Below, in pieces: positions 1-8,017 of a stretch of DNA of 64,000 nt. Each line of letters starts with the position of its first letter. Positions within the stretch are counted from its first letter, which is position 1. The stretch lies in assembly GCA_959602645.1 (NCBI GenBank), contig CAUGTZ010000008.1:1-64000 (forward strand), given 5' to 3'. Source of the DNA: an uncultured Collinsella sp. (lineage in GTDB: Bacteria > Actinomycetota > Coriobacteriia > Coriobacteriales > Coriobacteriaceae). Position numbers and translations under genes: made by a program. Below the pieces are notes generated by a model. It had not been told where the DNA came from and made no database searches. It was given only the letters and a program-made list of their open reading frames with translations.

Positions 1-56
1 GCGCATTCGGCGAGATACGTTTGCGAAAGTGGTTGGTTTTAGATTAGCGCTAACAC

Positions 57-827
57 GGGGGGGTCCCGGGCCGCGGCGAGGCCCTCGAGGCCGCCCGCGC
101 CCTCTCGTCGCAGCGCGACCACGTCGTCGCCTGCGCGACCAGGGACAAGAACCGCCTGCGCGCGGTGCTGCTCGAGTCCTGCCCGGCCCTCGAGGCCGCG
201 GTCGACCTGTCGGACCGGCGGTGGCTGGAGCTGCTCGCCGGGTTCGGCGGGGCGTGGGGGATCGCCCGCTCCGGGGCCGGGGGCCCGCGGGCCGAGGCCG
301 CCGGGGAGGCCGCGGCCGCCTCCACCGCGCCCCCGCCGGCGCTCGTCGAGGCCGAGAACAGGCAGGTCAGGTTCCTGGCCGCCCGGATATCGGAGGCCCT
401 CGACGAGGCCGGGGCCCTCGAGGCCGAGACGGCGGCGCTGCTCGAGGGCGACGAGACCTACGCGTGCCTGCTCACCGTGCCCGGCATCGGCCCGAGGACC
501 GCGGCGCAGCTCGCGGTGTCGGTCGACATCGCGAGGTTCCCGGACCACGACCACCTGGCCTCGTACTGCGGCATAGCCCCGAGGGTGAGGAGCTCCGGCA
601 CGTCGGTGAGGTCGGTCAGGGCGTCCAGACGCGGCGACGCGAGGCTCAAGTCCCTGCTGATCTTCTCGTGCAACAGCCTGGTGAGGTCCTCGGGGCGCTA
701 CGGCGAGTACTACCGGGCCTGCAGGGCGCGGGGAATGGGCCACGGGCGGGCGCTCAAGGCCGTCGCGAGGAAGCGGCTCAGGGCGATATACGCCGTGATG
801 CGCGACCGGGTGCCTTACCGGGAGTAG
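57..827 (+). pseudogene. IS110-family transposase, 5'-truncated remnant
   Basis: The reading frame is open from about base 57 and ends with TAG at 825-827. The product contains VPGIGPRTAAQLA, an ASYCGIAPR segment and a GDARLKSLL segment, which mark the C-terminal Transposase_20 domain of IS110 transposases. The N-terminal DEDD (RuvC-like) catalytic domain is missing: the frame has stops at 45-47 and 51-53, and the sequence before base 57 is unrelated AT-richer DNA. The remnant is GC-richer than its surroundings. It lies downstream of the lac operon, on the opposite strand. It cannot encode a working transposase. The 3' boundary of the element was not determined. Confidence 0.85.
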
Positions 828-909
828 CCCCGACGGTTGACAAAACTATAGGAACACCCAACGACTACTTGCGACCAAGACATCGGCGTTGCCTTGGCAT
901 TGTCAGCGA

Positions 910-1048
910 AAACGCCCCTAAGCGAGCAAGGTGACGTGAAAGAGGAGGGCATTGACCTTCTGGTCATGCCCGACGATTGAACGTCAGATTGCCGCTTAGG
1001 GGCGTTTGCAGCGTCGAGCCGTTACGGCGTTTGATAAAACGCCGTAAC
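910..1048 (-). ncRNA. Structured lac-operon element, copy 1 (candidate RNA)
   Basis: Directly after the lacC stop codon the minus strand can form a perfect 12-bp hairpin (1021-1032 with 1037-1048). Next comes a longer stem made of a 15-bp outer helix (910-924/993-1007), a short GCAA/TTGC helix (926-929/989-992), a 6-bp helix (932-937/981-986) and an 11-bp TTCT-capped hairpin (947-957/962-971). A second copy with the same layout and compensatory changes lies at 3152-3292. The strand is inferred from the flanking genes. It could be a 3'-UTR RNA, a processing or stability element, or a REP-like repeat. Confidence 0.6.
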
Positions 1049-1049
1049 C

Positions 1050-1985
1050 CTACAGTTCAGTCACGACAACGCTGTTGTAGATCTCGTCCCAGCGGTCCAT
1101 GACCAGGTGGCCGGTCTTGGGATCCATGGCGTTGAGCTTGCCGCAGGTATTGGCGGTCTTGAGCACCGTGACGTCGTCGGCACCAGCAGCAATGGCATGC
1201 GCAAAGCCGGCGATGGTCGAGTCACCGGAACCCGTCGCGTTCACAGCCGCAATCGCGGGCGTCTTGGCGCGGAACGCGCGGCCCTCATGGAAGCCCACCG
1301 AACCGGCAGCGCCCATCGAGACGACGACCCAGGGAATACCGGCAAAGCGGCCATCGGCGGCAAGCGCCTCGCGCAGGGCATCGACATCATCGGTCGTAAA
1401 GGACGTACCCAGCAGGCCGTTAATCTCGGTCAGGTTGGGCTTCACGAGCTCAGGCTTAGCGTCAGATTCCAGCGCAGCCTCCAGCGATGCACCCGAGGTG
1501 TCGAGCAGCACCTTGGCGCCCGCCTCCTCGGCGATCTTGACGAGCTCGGCATAGTAGCCAGCATCGACGCCGCGCGGCAGCGAGCCCGAAAGCGTCACAA
1601 CATCCGCCTTCGCTGCAAGCTCGGCGAACTTAGCCGTAAAGGCCTCGAGCTCGGCGGGAGCGATCTGCGGGCCGCTCTCCAGCAGCTCGGTCTGATTGCC
1701 CTCGTGCAGGATATTCAGGCAAATGCGCGTCTCACCGGCGATGGGCACAAAGTCGTTCTTGACGCCGTCGGCATCCATAAGCTCGGCCATATAGGCACCC
1801 ATGTGGCCGCCGAGCAGGCCGGTCGCGAGCACATCGTCGCCCAACTGCAGCAGCACACGGCTCACGTTGAGGCCCTTGCCGCCAGCGGTCTTTTCAGGCG
1901 TCACGCGGTTCACGTCGTCGATGATCAGCTTGTCGAGTTGATAGCGCGTATCGATCGACGGGTTCATGGTAACGGTCAGAATCAT
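1050..1985 (-). CDS. lacC: Tagatose-6-phosphate kinase (PfkB family)
   Basis: This 311-residue protein is a PfkB/LacC-family sugar-phosphate kinase. It should phosphorylate tagatose-6-phosphate to tagatose-1,6-bisphosphate with ATP, in the cytoplasm. The N-terminal MILTVTMNPSIDTRY stretch, the GGKGLNVSRVL motif near residue 40 and the C-terminal NATGSGDSTIAGFAHA signature with the catalytic Asp are all present. The ATG at 1985 has AGGAG six bases upstream; longer starts lack this. It is the last gene of the lacA-lacB-lacX-lacC operon. 1-Phosphofructokinase is the main alternative, but the lac neighbours favour LacC. A close paralogue lies at 26071-27006. Confidence 0.9.
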   Translation of the reverse strand: MILTVTMNPSIDTRYQLDKLIIDDVNRVTPEKTAGGKGLNVSRVLLQLGDDVLATGLLGGHMGAYMAELMDADGVKNDFVPIAGETRICLNILHEGNQTELLESGPQIAPAELEAFTAKFAELAAKADVVTLSGSLPRGVDAGYYAELVKIAEEAGAKVLLDTSGASLEAALESDAKPELVKPNLTEINGLLGTSFTTDDVDALREALAADGRFAGIPWVVVSMGAAGSVGFHEGRAFRAKTPAIAAVNATGSGDSTIAGFAHAIAAGADDVTVLKTANTCGKLNAMDPKTGHLVMDRWDEIYNSVVVTEL

Positions 1986-2041
1986 GTTGAACTCCTGTTT
2001 CCGGGGCACGACACGCGCGGCCCCAAACATACGATAACTCG

Positions 2042-2923
2042 TTAAAGGATCTCGATCTCAAAGCCGCGGATAACGGTCTCCCCTGGCTTGGCCACCAGGC
2101 AGCCACGCTTGTGCTCCAGAATATCGTCCTCGTCGGAGCAGGTGGACAGACCACCCCACGGCTCAACTGCCACAAAGTCGCCCTCGGGCTTGCTCCACAC
2201 AATCAGGTACGGCATATCGGGGAACGTCAGGCGCACGCCCTTGTCCTCGGTTTTCTTGCTCAGCGTAACCACGCGGCTCTCGAGCACGTCAAAGATGGTC
2301 TCCGCGAAGTCGAAGAGTTCGTGGGTAAGCGGCAGGTTCTGGCCGATCATGGGGTTCTTGCTGCGATGCTCAACATCAATCAGGCCCATCGAGGGAACGG
2401 CGGTACAGAGCTCGGTGGCCTCGCACCGCTCAAAACGAAGCTCATAGTCGTCATAGGACTCGCCCTCGTCGAGCGGGCACTTAAAGCCGGGGTGGCCACC
2501 CACAAAAAACGGCATGTCCTCGGTGCCCTCATTGGTCACCTCGTACGACACGGCCACCTTTTCCGAATCGATCGTGTAACGAGCAACAATCTTAAACGGA
2601 TATGGATACTGCTCGAGCAGCTCGGCGTGGTCGGCAGAGCTTAGGCTCAGCGCAACCATGTTGTCGCCCTGCTCCTCGAGCTTCCACTCCTGCTTGCGGG
2701 CAAAGCCGTGGCGGGCAAGCTTGACCTCGCGGCCGCCCATGGTCATCGCGCGGCCGTTACGAAGGCCACCGCAGATCGGGAAGCAAATGGGCGCCTGGCC
2801 CGACCAGACCGAAGGATCGCCCTGCCACAGGTACTCGCGGCCGTTAGCTTTAATCGAAGTGAACGATCCGCCAGCCGTGCTCAGCGCCACACGAATAGAA
2901 CCGTTATCAAGAATAAACTCCAT
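2042..2923 (-). CDS. lacX: LacX-like aldose 1-epimerase family protein
   Basis: This 293-residue protein belongs to the galactose-mutarotase superfamily, in the LacX/YeaD-like branch that accompanies lac-PTS operons. It shows the family segments SVWSGQAPICFPICGG, a GGHPGFKCPL motif and a C-terminal FVAVEPWGGLST stretch. It probably interconverts anomers of a hexose or hexose phosphate in the tagatose pathway; the exact substrate is not shown by sequence. The ATG at 2923 follows AAGGGAAGG. It is preceded in the operon by lacB and structured element copy 2, and followed by lacC. A paralogue is at 27066-27947. Confidence 0.85.
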   Translation of the reverse strand: MEFILDNGSIRVALSTAGGSFTSIKANGREYLWQGDPSVWSGQAPICFPICGGLRNGRAMTMGGREVKLARHGFARKQEWKLEEQGDNMVALSLSSADHAELLEQYPYPFKIVARYTIDSEKVAVSYEVTNEGTEDMPFFVGGHPGFKCPLDEGESYDDYELRFERCEATELCTAVPSMGLIDVEHRSKNPMIGQNLPLTHELFDFAETIFDVLESRVVTLSKKTEDKGVRLTFPDMPYLIVWSKPEGDFVAVEPWGGLSTCSDEDDILEHKRGCLVAKPGETVIRGFEIEIL

Positions 2924-3151
2924 AGGAGCCTTCCCTTTCTTACGACAGCCCGCCAAGTCAATAGGGCTGATAGAAAACCGGCCCGCGCCCCCTCACAGAA
3001 ACGCGAGCCGTCAATTGAAAAGCTGCAGAATGCCGGGTACCGCCTGGAGCGAAGCACTCAAGCTCAGCAAGCAAACGTGTTATCGGAGCAACTTGCCATA
3101 CCAGAACGCTTCGCAACAACAGCGGTAACCCCACAGGTCACTCAGACATCA

Positions 3152-3292
3152 GCGAGAAGCCAGCTGGTGAGGCAAGGTGCCGTGAAGCGAGGCGGCATTG
3201 ACCTTCTGGTCATGCCGTCGAAGCTGAACGGCAGATTGCCCGCCAGATGGCTTCGCAGCGTCGGCCGGTCCGGCGTTCGGTAGAACGCCGGA
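3152..3292 (-). ncRNA. Structured lac-operon element, copy 2 (candidate RNA)
   Basis: This fills much of the 375-base gap between lacB and lacX. It repeats the layout of copy 1: a hairpin (3269-3278/3283-3292) next to the lacB stop, then an outer stem (3152-3162/3248-3256), GGCAA/TTGCC (3171-3175/3236-3240), TGCCGT/ACGGCA (3178-3183/3228-3233) and a TTCT-capped hairpin (3193-3203/3208-3217). Relative to copy 1, A-T becomes C-G in the inner helix and G-C becomes C-G at the base of the terminal hairpin. The outer stem is wholly different in sequence yet still paired. Loop sequences are conserved. Confidence 0.6.
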
Positions 3293-3298
3293 ACCTAA

Positions 3299-3823
3299 TT
3301 AGTCGTGGTATTCGCCGCGGTCCCACTTCTCGAGGAACTCATCAAAGAAGTGCGGGTCAGCCTGAGCCTCGGCGTCAGCCTTGTTGCAGGCATCGATCTT
3401 GGCAATCAGGGCATCGTGCTCGGGAGTCTTGTCGTAGGGCTCCTCCAGGAATGCAAGCATGATGTCGGCCATCAGGAACTCGCCGGTGATCTTGCCGCCA
3501 AAGCCCACGATGTTGGCGTTGAGCTCGCGACGGGCATACAGGGCAGAGGTCATGTCGCGAACCAGGGCGCAGCGGGCGCCGGGAACCTTGTTGACGGCGT
3601 TGGTGATGCCGATGCCGGTGCCGCACAGGGCCACGCCAAAGTCGGCCTTGCCGCTGGCAACAGCCTCGCCCACGGCCTTACCGTAGATGGGATAGTGCGT
3701 ACGGGTGTGGCTGTAGGTGCCGCAGTCGAGCACCTTGTAGCCAGCCTGCTCCAGGCGGTCGGCCAGATAGATCTTCTCGTCCGTAACGATATGGTCGCAA
3801 CCGATTGCGATGGTCTTCTTCAT
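3299..3823 (-). CDS. lacB: Galactose-6-phosphate isomerase subunit LacB
   Basis: This 174-residue protein is the LacB subunit of the LacAB isomerase, which turns galactose-6-phosphate into tagatose-6-phosphate. It has the RpiB/LacAB fold with AIGCDHIVTDEK at the N-terminus, THTRTHYPIYGKAVGEAV-like sequence, the active-site loop CGTGIGITNAVN and ALVRDMTSALYARRELNANI. Length matches known LacB proteins. It lies 63 bases downstream of lacA, with which it forms the heteromeric enzyme, and is followed by structured element copy 2 and lacX. The galactose-6-phosphate would come from the LacG enzymes encoded nearby. Confidence 0.95.
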   Translation of the reverse strand: MKKTIAIGCDHIVTDEKIYLADRLEQAGYKVLDCGTYSHTRTHYPIYGKAVGEAVASGKADFGVALCGTGIGITNAVNKVPGARCALVRDMTSALYARRELNANIVGFGGKITGEFLMADIMLAFLEEPYDKTPEHDALIAKIDACNKADAEAQADPHFFDEFLEKWDRGEYHD

Positions 3824-3886
3824 CAGAACGTCCTTTCGTCTGAATTCACAAGTTGAGATAGAAGTTCGAGTTCTCGGTGGCTCTCG

Positions 3887-4315
3887 TTAGGCCATCTTGT
3901 TGAGCATGTCGACACGGATCTGGTGACGGCCGCCAGCGTACTGGGCACGCAGGAACTCGCGGGCGATCTTCTTGGCGACCTCGGTGCCCACAACGCCCGG
4001 GCCCATGGTGACCATGCGCGAGCCGTTGTGCTCGCGGGTCATGTAGGCGGAACGCTCGTCGGAAATGTTGGCGACGACCATGCCCTTGATCTTGACGGCG
4101 GCCATATAGGAGCCGACGCCGTACTTATCGAATGCGAAACCCTGGGAATCCTTGTGCTCCAGCAGGTCCTTGGCAACGGCGGTCGCGGAATCAACAAAGT
4201 CCGCGGCAGGGGTCTCGGAATAGTCGACGACCTCGTGACCGTCGGCGATGAGCATCTCCTTGATGGACTCCTTCATCGACATACCGTCGGCATCGGAAGC
4301 GATTACAACCCTCAT
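3887..4315 (-). CDS. lacA: Galactose-6-phosphate isomerase subunit LacA
   Basis: This 142-residue protein is the LacA partner of LacB. It has the RpiB/LacAB fold, with MRVVIASDADGMSMKESIK at the start, a YMTREHNGSRMVTMGPGVVG segment, and a final HQIRVDMLNKM-type helix. In place of LacB's CGTGIG loop it has DKYGVGS, as expected for the subunit that completes the shared active site. AAGGAGG precedes the ATG. It is the first gene of the lac operon, and a promoter region with several regulatory motifs lies upstream (4430-4500). Confidence 0.93.
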   Translation of the reverse strand: MRVVIASDADGMSMKESIKEMLIADGHEVVDYSETPAADFVDSATAVAKDLLEHKDSQGFAFDKYGVGSYMAAVKIKGMVVANISDERSAYMTREHNGSRMVTMGPGVVGTEVAKKIAREFLRAQYAGGRHQIRVDMLNKMA

Positions 4316-4429
4316 GACATCCTCCTTGAGAGATACGCTGGCGCGTAGTTTCTGTTTGGAAGTGTTGAATCGCGATCAGGTCCGGGCATCTGAATGTGCG
4401 GTTCTTCACTGTTCATGTTTATTTGAACA

Positions 4430-4500
4430 CATTCAAACATTAACTGCAATAACTATTTGTTTATCTTTGTTCTTTTTTGAACAAATACCGTTCGCGGATG
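4430..4500 (-). promoter_or_regulatory. lac operon control region with candidate LacR box and shared sugar-operon motif
   Basis: Three motifs lie in this AT-rich stretch upstream of lacA. CATTCAAACATTAAC (4430-4444) matches 14 of 15 bases in front of the DeoR-family gene (22910-22924). TTTGTTC and GAACAAA flank six Ts as a palindrome (4466-4472/4479-4485). ACCGTTCGCGG (4487-4497) is shared with the cassette II promoter and resembles sites before the other sugar operons. Regulator assignment is inference. Confidence 0.5.
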
Positions 4501-4553
4501 ATTGATAACCGTTTGGACTCAGGAAAGGCACGGCTTACCGCGTATTCAACAAA

Positions 4554-4586
4554 CAAAAAGGCGGCCGAGAACGCCTCTCGGCCGCC
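4554..4586 (-). terminator. Rho-independent terminator of the 4624-5637 gene
   Basis: An 11-bp GC-rich stem (4560-4570/4576-4586) is followed on the minus strand by TTTTTGTTT. It lies just downstream of the membrane-protein gene and insulates it from lacA transcription. Confidence 0.8.
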
Positions 4587-4623
4587 CTTCGGCGGTATGC
4601 CCTGGTATATACAGCTGTTTTAG

Positions 4624-5637
4624 CTACTCGGACTGCCCGCCCTTTTTGGCGTGCTTGGACGGAGCGCTCAGAAAGCGGCCCGTCAAATAGTTCGCCGGGC
4701 CGGAAATATCAATCCCCAGCAGCACATGCCCCAGCCACAAAAACGCCGCGAGCACCAGCAATGGAATCACGCACGAGGTCACGATCATCACGATGACGCC
4801 TTCGATGAGATCGGTCACTTGCTGCACAATTTCATCGGTCATCTGCTTGGCGCCGCTGGTCACCGACGTGACCAGGCTCGAGGCCCCGTCAGTCAACTGC
4901 TCGAGCACGTTTTTGGACTCCGTGGCCTCGGCCTTTTTCTTGCTTGCTTTGGAGTTATCGCTATCTGCCGCACTCGCAGCGTCCGCTGCCTTTTGCTCAG
5001 CTTGCTCAATACTTACGCGATACGTTTCATCGACCTTCTGCGACACCCATACGCTCGCGGGCACAAGCGCCATGCCGATTACGGCAACCACCAACACGCG
5101 CGTCGCCACACGGCGCAGGACGGCGCTCGTGCTCCAGCGCCCGTGAATACCAAGCGACACCGCAAAGAGCACCAACGCAAACGGGATTAAGATGCCCAAG
5201 CCAACCGACCACAAAATCGTGAGCAAGTATTTCTCTAGGTATAGCACGGCAAGCACGATACCAAGGTTGCCTGAAAGCTGCGCAAGCTGCTCGGCAACCG
5301 GCGTTCCCGTATCACCCGGCAGCGCGGTAATGCCCGCAGACAGCGCCACGCACGAGGCCGTGAGCGCCAGTACGTTACCTTTCTTTTGGTCGATAACCTC
5401 GATGGTGGAGTCCCAAGTCTTGGTATCGGCAAAATGCGGACGAGCCACAAAGCCCGACAGCAAGGCCAGTACCACGAGTGCAACGATGAAGCCAATCTGC
5501 AGCTTTTTGTTTGCGCACACGACATCGGACAGGCTGGGCTGCAGCTCGGTTACCGTCGTGTGCTCGGTTATCTGGACAGGACGCCCATGAGCCATCTCGT
5601 GCGCGTCTCTTTTTTGTATTGACCCGTTATCCGGCAT
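4624..5637 (-). CDS. Multi-pass membrane protein of unknown function
   Basis: This is a 337-residue protein I cannot assign to a characterised family. After a hydrophilic N-terminus of about 45 residues, hydrophobic segments lie near residues 47-66, 89-106, 125-145, 147-167, 182-199 and 283-310. Between the fifth and sixth there is a Lys/Ala/Ser-rich, probably coiled or disordered stretch (about 200-275). The C-terminus is KHAKKGG-like and basic. The start at 5637 has GAGGAGG about eight bases upstream. The gene is monocistronic, with its own terminator, and lies between the lac operon and a duplicated 222-bp element. Nothing ties it functionally to sugar metabolism. Confidence 0.75.
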   Translation of the reverse strand: MPDNGSIQKRDAHEMAHGRPVQITEHTTVTELQPSLSDVVCANKKLQIGFIVALVVLALLSGFVARPHFADTKTWDSTIEVIDQKKGNVLALTASCVALSAGITALPGDTGTPVAEQLAQLSGNLGIVLAVLYLEKYLLTILWSVGLGILIPFALVLFAVSLGIHGRWSTSAVLRRVATRVLVVAVIGMALVPASVWVSQKVDETYRVSIEQAEQKAADAASAADSDNSKASKKKAEATESKNVLEQLTDGASSLVTSVTSGAKQMTDEIVQQVTDLIEGVIVMIVTSCVIPLLVLAAFLWLGHVLLGIDISGPANYLTGRFLSAPSKHAKKGGQSE

Positions 5638-5753
5638 TTGGATACCTCCTCATTCCGGCCTGTATTGCGGGTGAAAGTATACCCATCCAGCGAAAAACCG
5701 AACGAGAGGGCGTGCAGAAGCTCCATAACGCTGCTAGTCGAACAGTGCCATTT

Positions 5754-5975
5754 CAAAACTATGCCGGTTTACTACCGTAAAACCGATAGGACCGACCACA
5801 TTTGCTATTAGCAGAAAATGGCAAGCTTTCTACCTGCGGCTTTGATAACGCTGTTCTTTCCATAGTTGAAAGAATACGATTCATCGTAGTAAACCGGCAT
5901 AGTTTTGTAACCGACGGGTCGAGTCGGCACCGCAACAAACCTAATAACCCGTTTTCTTCCATCCTCAAAGGATCA
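5754..5975. repeat. Duplicated 222-bp intergenic element, copy 1
   Basis: Perfect 22-bp inverted repeats (5754-5775/5886-5907) bound a 154-bp core with TCTACCTGCGGCTTTG in its middle. About 36 bases further on is a degenerate CCGTTTTCTTCC...GGATCA segment ending at 5975. Copy 2 (24244-24465) has the same total length of 222 bases and the same internal spacing. No protein is encoded. Confidence 0.7.
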
Positions 5976-5991
5976 AATGCATGGCAGGAGT

Positions 5992-6033
5992 GTCCCTAAC
6001 TGCCGGCAGATAAGGAACGTCCCCAAGTGCCGG
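5992..6033. repeat. GGGAC-core palindromic repeat
   Basis: The stretch reads GTCCCTAACTGCCGG, then GGAACGTCCCCAAGTGCCGG. These units recur as an inverted repeat at 52254-52311. It lies in the gap between the 222-bp element and the EIIA terminator and is one of at least six related intergenic repeats in the window. Confidence 0.6.
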
Positions 6034-6041
6034 GTAAAAAG

Positions 6042-6074
6042 AAAAAGCCCTGCCGCGAGTTTGCGGCAGAGCTT
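6042..6074 (-). terminator. Rho-independent terminator of the EIIA gene
   Basis: A 10-bp stem (6047-6056/6063-6072, one mismatch) is followed on the minus strand by TTTTTCTTTTT, just downstream of the EIIA stop codon. Confidence 0.85.
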
Positions 6075-6103
6075 TTGGAAGGGGACTTGGTTGTGCGGGC
6101 TCG

Positions 6104-6442
6104 TTAGGCGAGCTTGGCCTCGAGCTCGGCGATGCGCTTGTAGGCATCGATGGTAAAGCGGGTCTGCTTCTCCAGGATCATAGTGGTCATGAGAGTGTCC
6201 TGAGCGTGAGCCATAATGAAGGTCATCTCCATCTCGCCACCGCCGGCCTCCTGCGAAAGCAGCTTGGTCTGCGTGTCGTGGGCACCGATGAGCGCATCGC
6301 TGGCATCCTTGTGCAGCTGCTCGGCCTTCTCAAAATCACCCTCGCGAGCAGCATCGAGCGCTGCAAGCAGATCGGTCTGGGCGTCACCTGCGTATGCGAC
6401 GATCTCGAATCCAACCATCGAGATTTCTTCTTTGGTTGCCAT
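6104..6442 (-). CDS. lacF: PTS lactose/cellobiose-family EIIA
   Basis: This 112-residue protein is a PTS EIIA of the lactose/cellobiose family (PF02255). It accepts phosphate from HPr and passes it to the EIIB cysteine. The expected all-helical sequence and the phospho-histidine in FIMAHAQDTLM (His79) are present. GAAAGGA precedes the ATG. It is the only complete EIIA of this family in the window, while the three LacE-like EIICB proteins nearby lack an EIIA domain, so it probably serves more than one of them (inference). Upstream lie a LacR-like box and two copies of the sugar-operon motif, suggesting control with the lac operon. Confidence 0.93.
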   Translation of the reverse strand: MATKEEISMVGFEIVAYAGDAQTDLLAALDAAREGDFEKAEQLHKDASDALIGAHDTQTKLLSQEAGGGEMEMTFIMAHAQDTLMTTMILEKQTRFTIDAYKRIAELEAKLA

Positions 6443-6524
6443 ATTGCGTTCCTTTCACATATGAACCAATGGAGAGCATCGCGTCCGGGCATACGCGCTG
6501 CGTTCTGTATGGCAGAAACATTAA

Positions 6525-6596
6525 CATTCAAACAAAAAAGAACAACGCAAAACATAATTTCAAGCTATGAACGGTCAATTTTCGCCCGTGAACGGT
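6525..6596 (-). promoter_or_regulatory. EIIA gene control region
   Basis: CATTCAAACA (6525-6534) matches the candidate LacR boxes at 4430 and 22910. Two GAACGGT motifs (near 6568-6575 and 6587-6596) are the reverse complement of the ACCGTTYAC motif found before the other sugar operons. Confidence 0.45.
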
Positions 6597-6656
6597 TTCC
6601 AAACCATTTCGAACAATATCAAACATGATTAACAGAAACCCAAACAGGACCGCGCC

Positions 6657-7661
6657 CTAGCGCAAATCGCGCACCGTATCGCCCTCTACGAGCACGCCGG
6701 GGATCAGCATGTGCTCCACACCAGACGCACCCCCCTCGGCACTGGCGATCTTATCGACTGCCCACATGCCGACACGCCTGTTGTCAAAGCGCACGGTGGT
6801 CAGGCGACGGTCGGGCACGATATCGCCCAGGCTGTCATCAACACCCACCACGCTCACGTCCTCGGGCACGCGCTTTCCGCGCGACTCGAGCCCGCGAATG
6901 CAACCGTATGCCATGGCATCGTTGGAGGCATAGATGGCAGTACAGGCTGGATCGTCCGCCAGTGCCTGACCTGCGGCATACCCACTCTGAGCCGTCCAAT
7001 CGCCACGGATGAGTCGCGGCAGCTCAATACCATGTGCACGCAATGTCTCGCGCCAGCCTTCCTCGCGCTGCATGCCCGAAAGAGAGCGCTCGGGGCACGA
7101 GATAAAGTGCACGGTCTTGTGCCCCTGCTCCAGCAAATACTCGACCACCTGGCGCGAGCAATCGAACTGGTCGTTATCGACTGTTGAACAGAGCGGGTGC
7201 TCCAGCATGGTAACGAGCACCGTCTGCATACCGGGCAGCGGCTCGAAGGTGCCAAAGTCCGCCGGCATGCGATTCATGATCACAACCATGCCATCCACCG
7301 GCAGCGCGCTCATGCGCGACGATGCGCTCTCGAGGGTATACGGATGCCCGTCTACTTTAGTAAGGGTGATGGCATAGCCATGTTTGTCGGCCGCGGCGGC
7401 AAAGCCCTCCATACGGTCGAGGTTGCCGGTGCCGGTAATGTTGAACATGGCGACGCCGACGGTCTTAAACTTGCCGCGGCGCAGCGATCGACCGGCAAAA
7501 TTGGGGCGATACCCCAGCTCGCGCATGGCGGCGCGCACGCGCTCCTTGGTCTCGGGGCGCACGCTGGGCGAATCGTGCACCGTACGCGAGACTGTCTGCT
7601 CCGAGACGCCCGCGAGACGCGCCACGTCCTTAACGGAAACCGATTTTTTAACAGCGGCCAT
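6657..7661 (-). CDS. LacI-family transcriptional regulator (cassette I)
   Basis: This 334-residue protein is a LacI/GalR-family repressor. The N-terminal helix-turn-helix is VKDVARLAGVSEQTVSRTV (about residues 9-28), followed by the LGYRPNFAGRSLRRG hinge region and a periplasmic-binding-protein-like effector domain with YASNDAMAYGCIRGL and VVGVDDS motifs. The recognition-helix residues corresponding to LacI Tyr17-Gln18 are Glu-Gln. It is divergent from the cassette I lacE-lacG pair, and three operator-like sites (AATGnnnACGTTGCCATT type) lie between them. It probably represses cassette I in the absence of its phospho-sugar or sugar inducer. The ATG at 7661 has only a weak ribosome-binding site. 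Confidence 0.93.
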   Translation of the reverse strand: MAAVKKSVSVKDVARLAGVSEQTVSRTVHDSPSVRPETKERVRAAMRELGYRPNFAGRSLRRGKFKTVGVAMFNITGTGNLDRMEGFAAAADKHGYAITLTKVDGHPYTLESASSRMSALPVDGMVVIMNRMPADFGTFEPLPGMQTVLVTMLEHPLCSTVDNDQFDCSRQVVEYLLEQGHKTVHFISCPERSLSGMQREEGWRETLRAHGIELPRLIRGDWTAQSGYAAGQALADDPACTAIYASNDAMAYGCIRGLESRGKRVPEDVSVVGVDDSLGDIVPDRRLTTVRFDNRRVGMWAVDKIASAEGGASGVEHMLIPGVLVEGDTVRDLR

Positions 7662-7674
7662 AGGTCGATCTTTC

Positions 7675-7956
7675 TATGTCAACGATGCCATTGGTGGCAC
7701 CCTACGCAGTCAAATGAAACGTCTTTAAGTATATCTAACGCCTCCTCCGCCATACGCTCACCACCCAAAACCTACCGTTCACCGACAATCCTGCTTCCCC
7801 GAACGGCTTTTGTCGACCAAATGTTAACGTTGCCATTGTGCAAACACAGAGCCACCGGGCGGCTCAAACGTTTACGCGCAAGGAATCGACGGTTCGCAGG
7901 CACAGGAACCACCGGTTCGCGTCTTTTTTGTGTCGCAAAATGGCAACGTCAACATT
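7675..7956. promoter_or_regulatory. Cassette I operator cluster (three LacI-type sites)
   Basis: Three 18-bp sites fit AATGnnnACGTnnnCATT: 7675-7692 (TATGTCAACGATGCCATT), 7820-7837 (AATGTTAACGTTGCCATT) and 7939-7956 (inverted, AATGGCAACGTCAACATT). All keep TGC before CATT. An ACCGTTCACCG motif is at 7774-7784. This 356-base divergent gap holds the promoters of lacI-I and lacE-I and no visible gene. Confidence 0.65.
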
Positions 7957-8017
7957 TTGGCAACCAGACGTCAAAAGCTACCATCGTTGCTAACCCACCG
8001 ACTCTTAGGAGCTTTGC

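Noticed and set aside
29..934. 301-residue open frame covering the IS110 remnant
   Set aside because: It is a GC-driven shadow frame of Arg/Gly-rich sequence; the transposase motifs lie in another frame.
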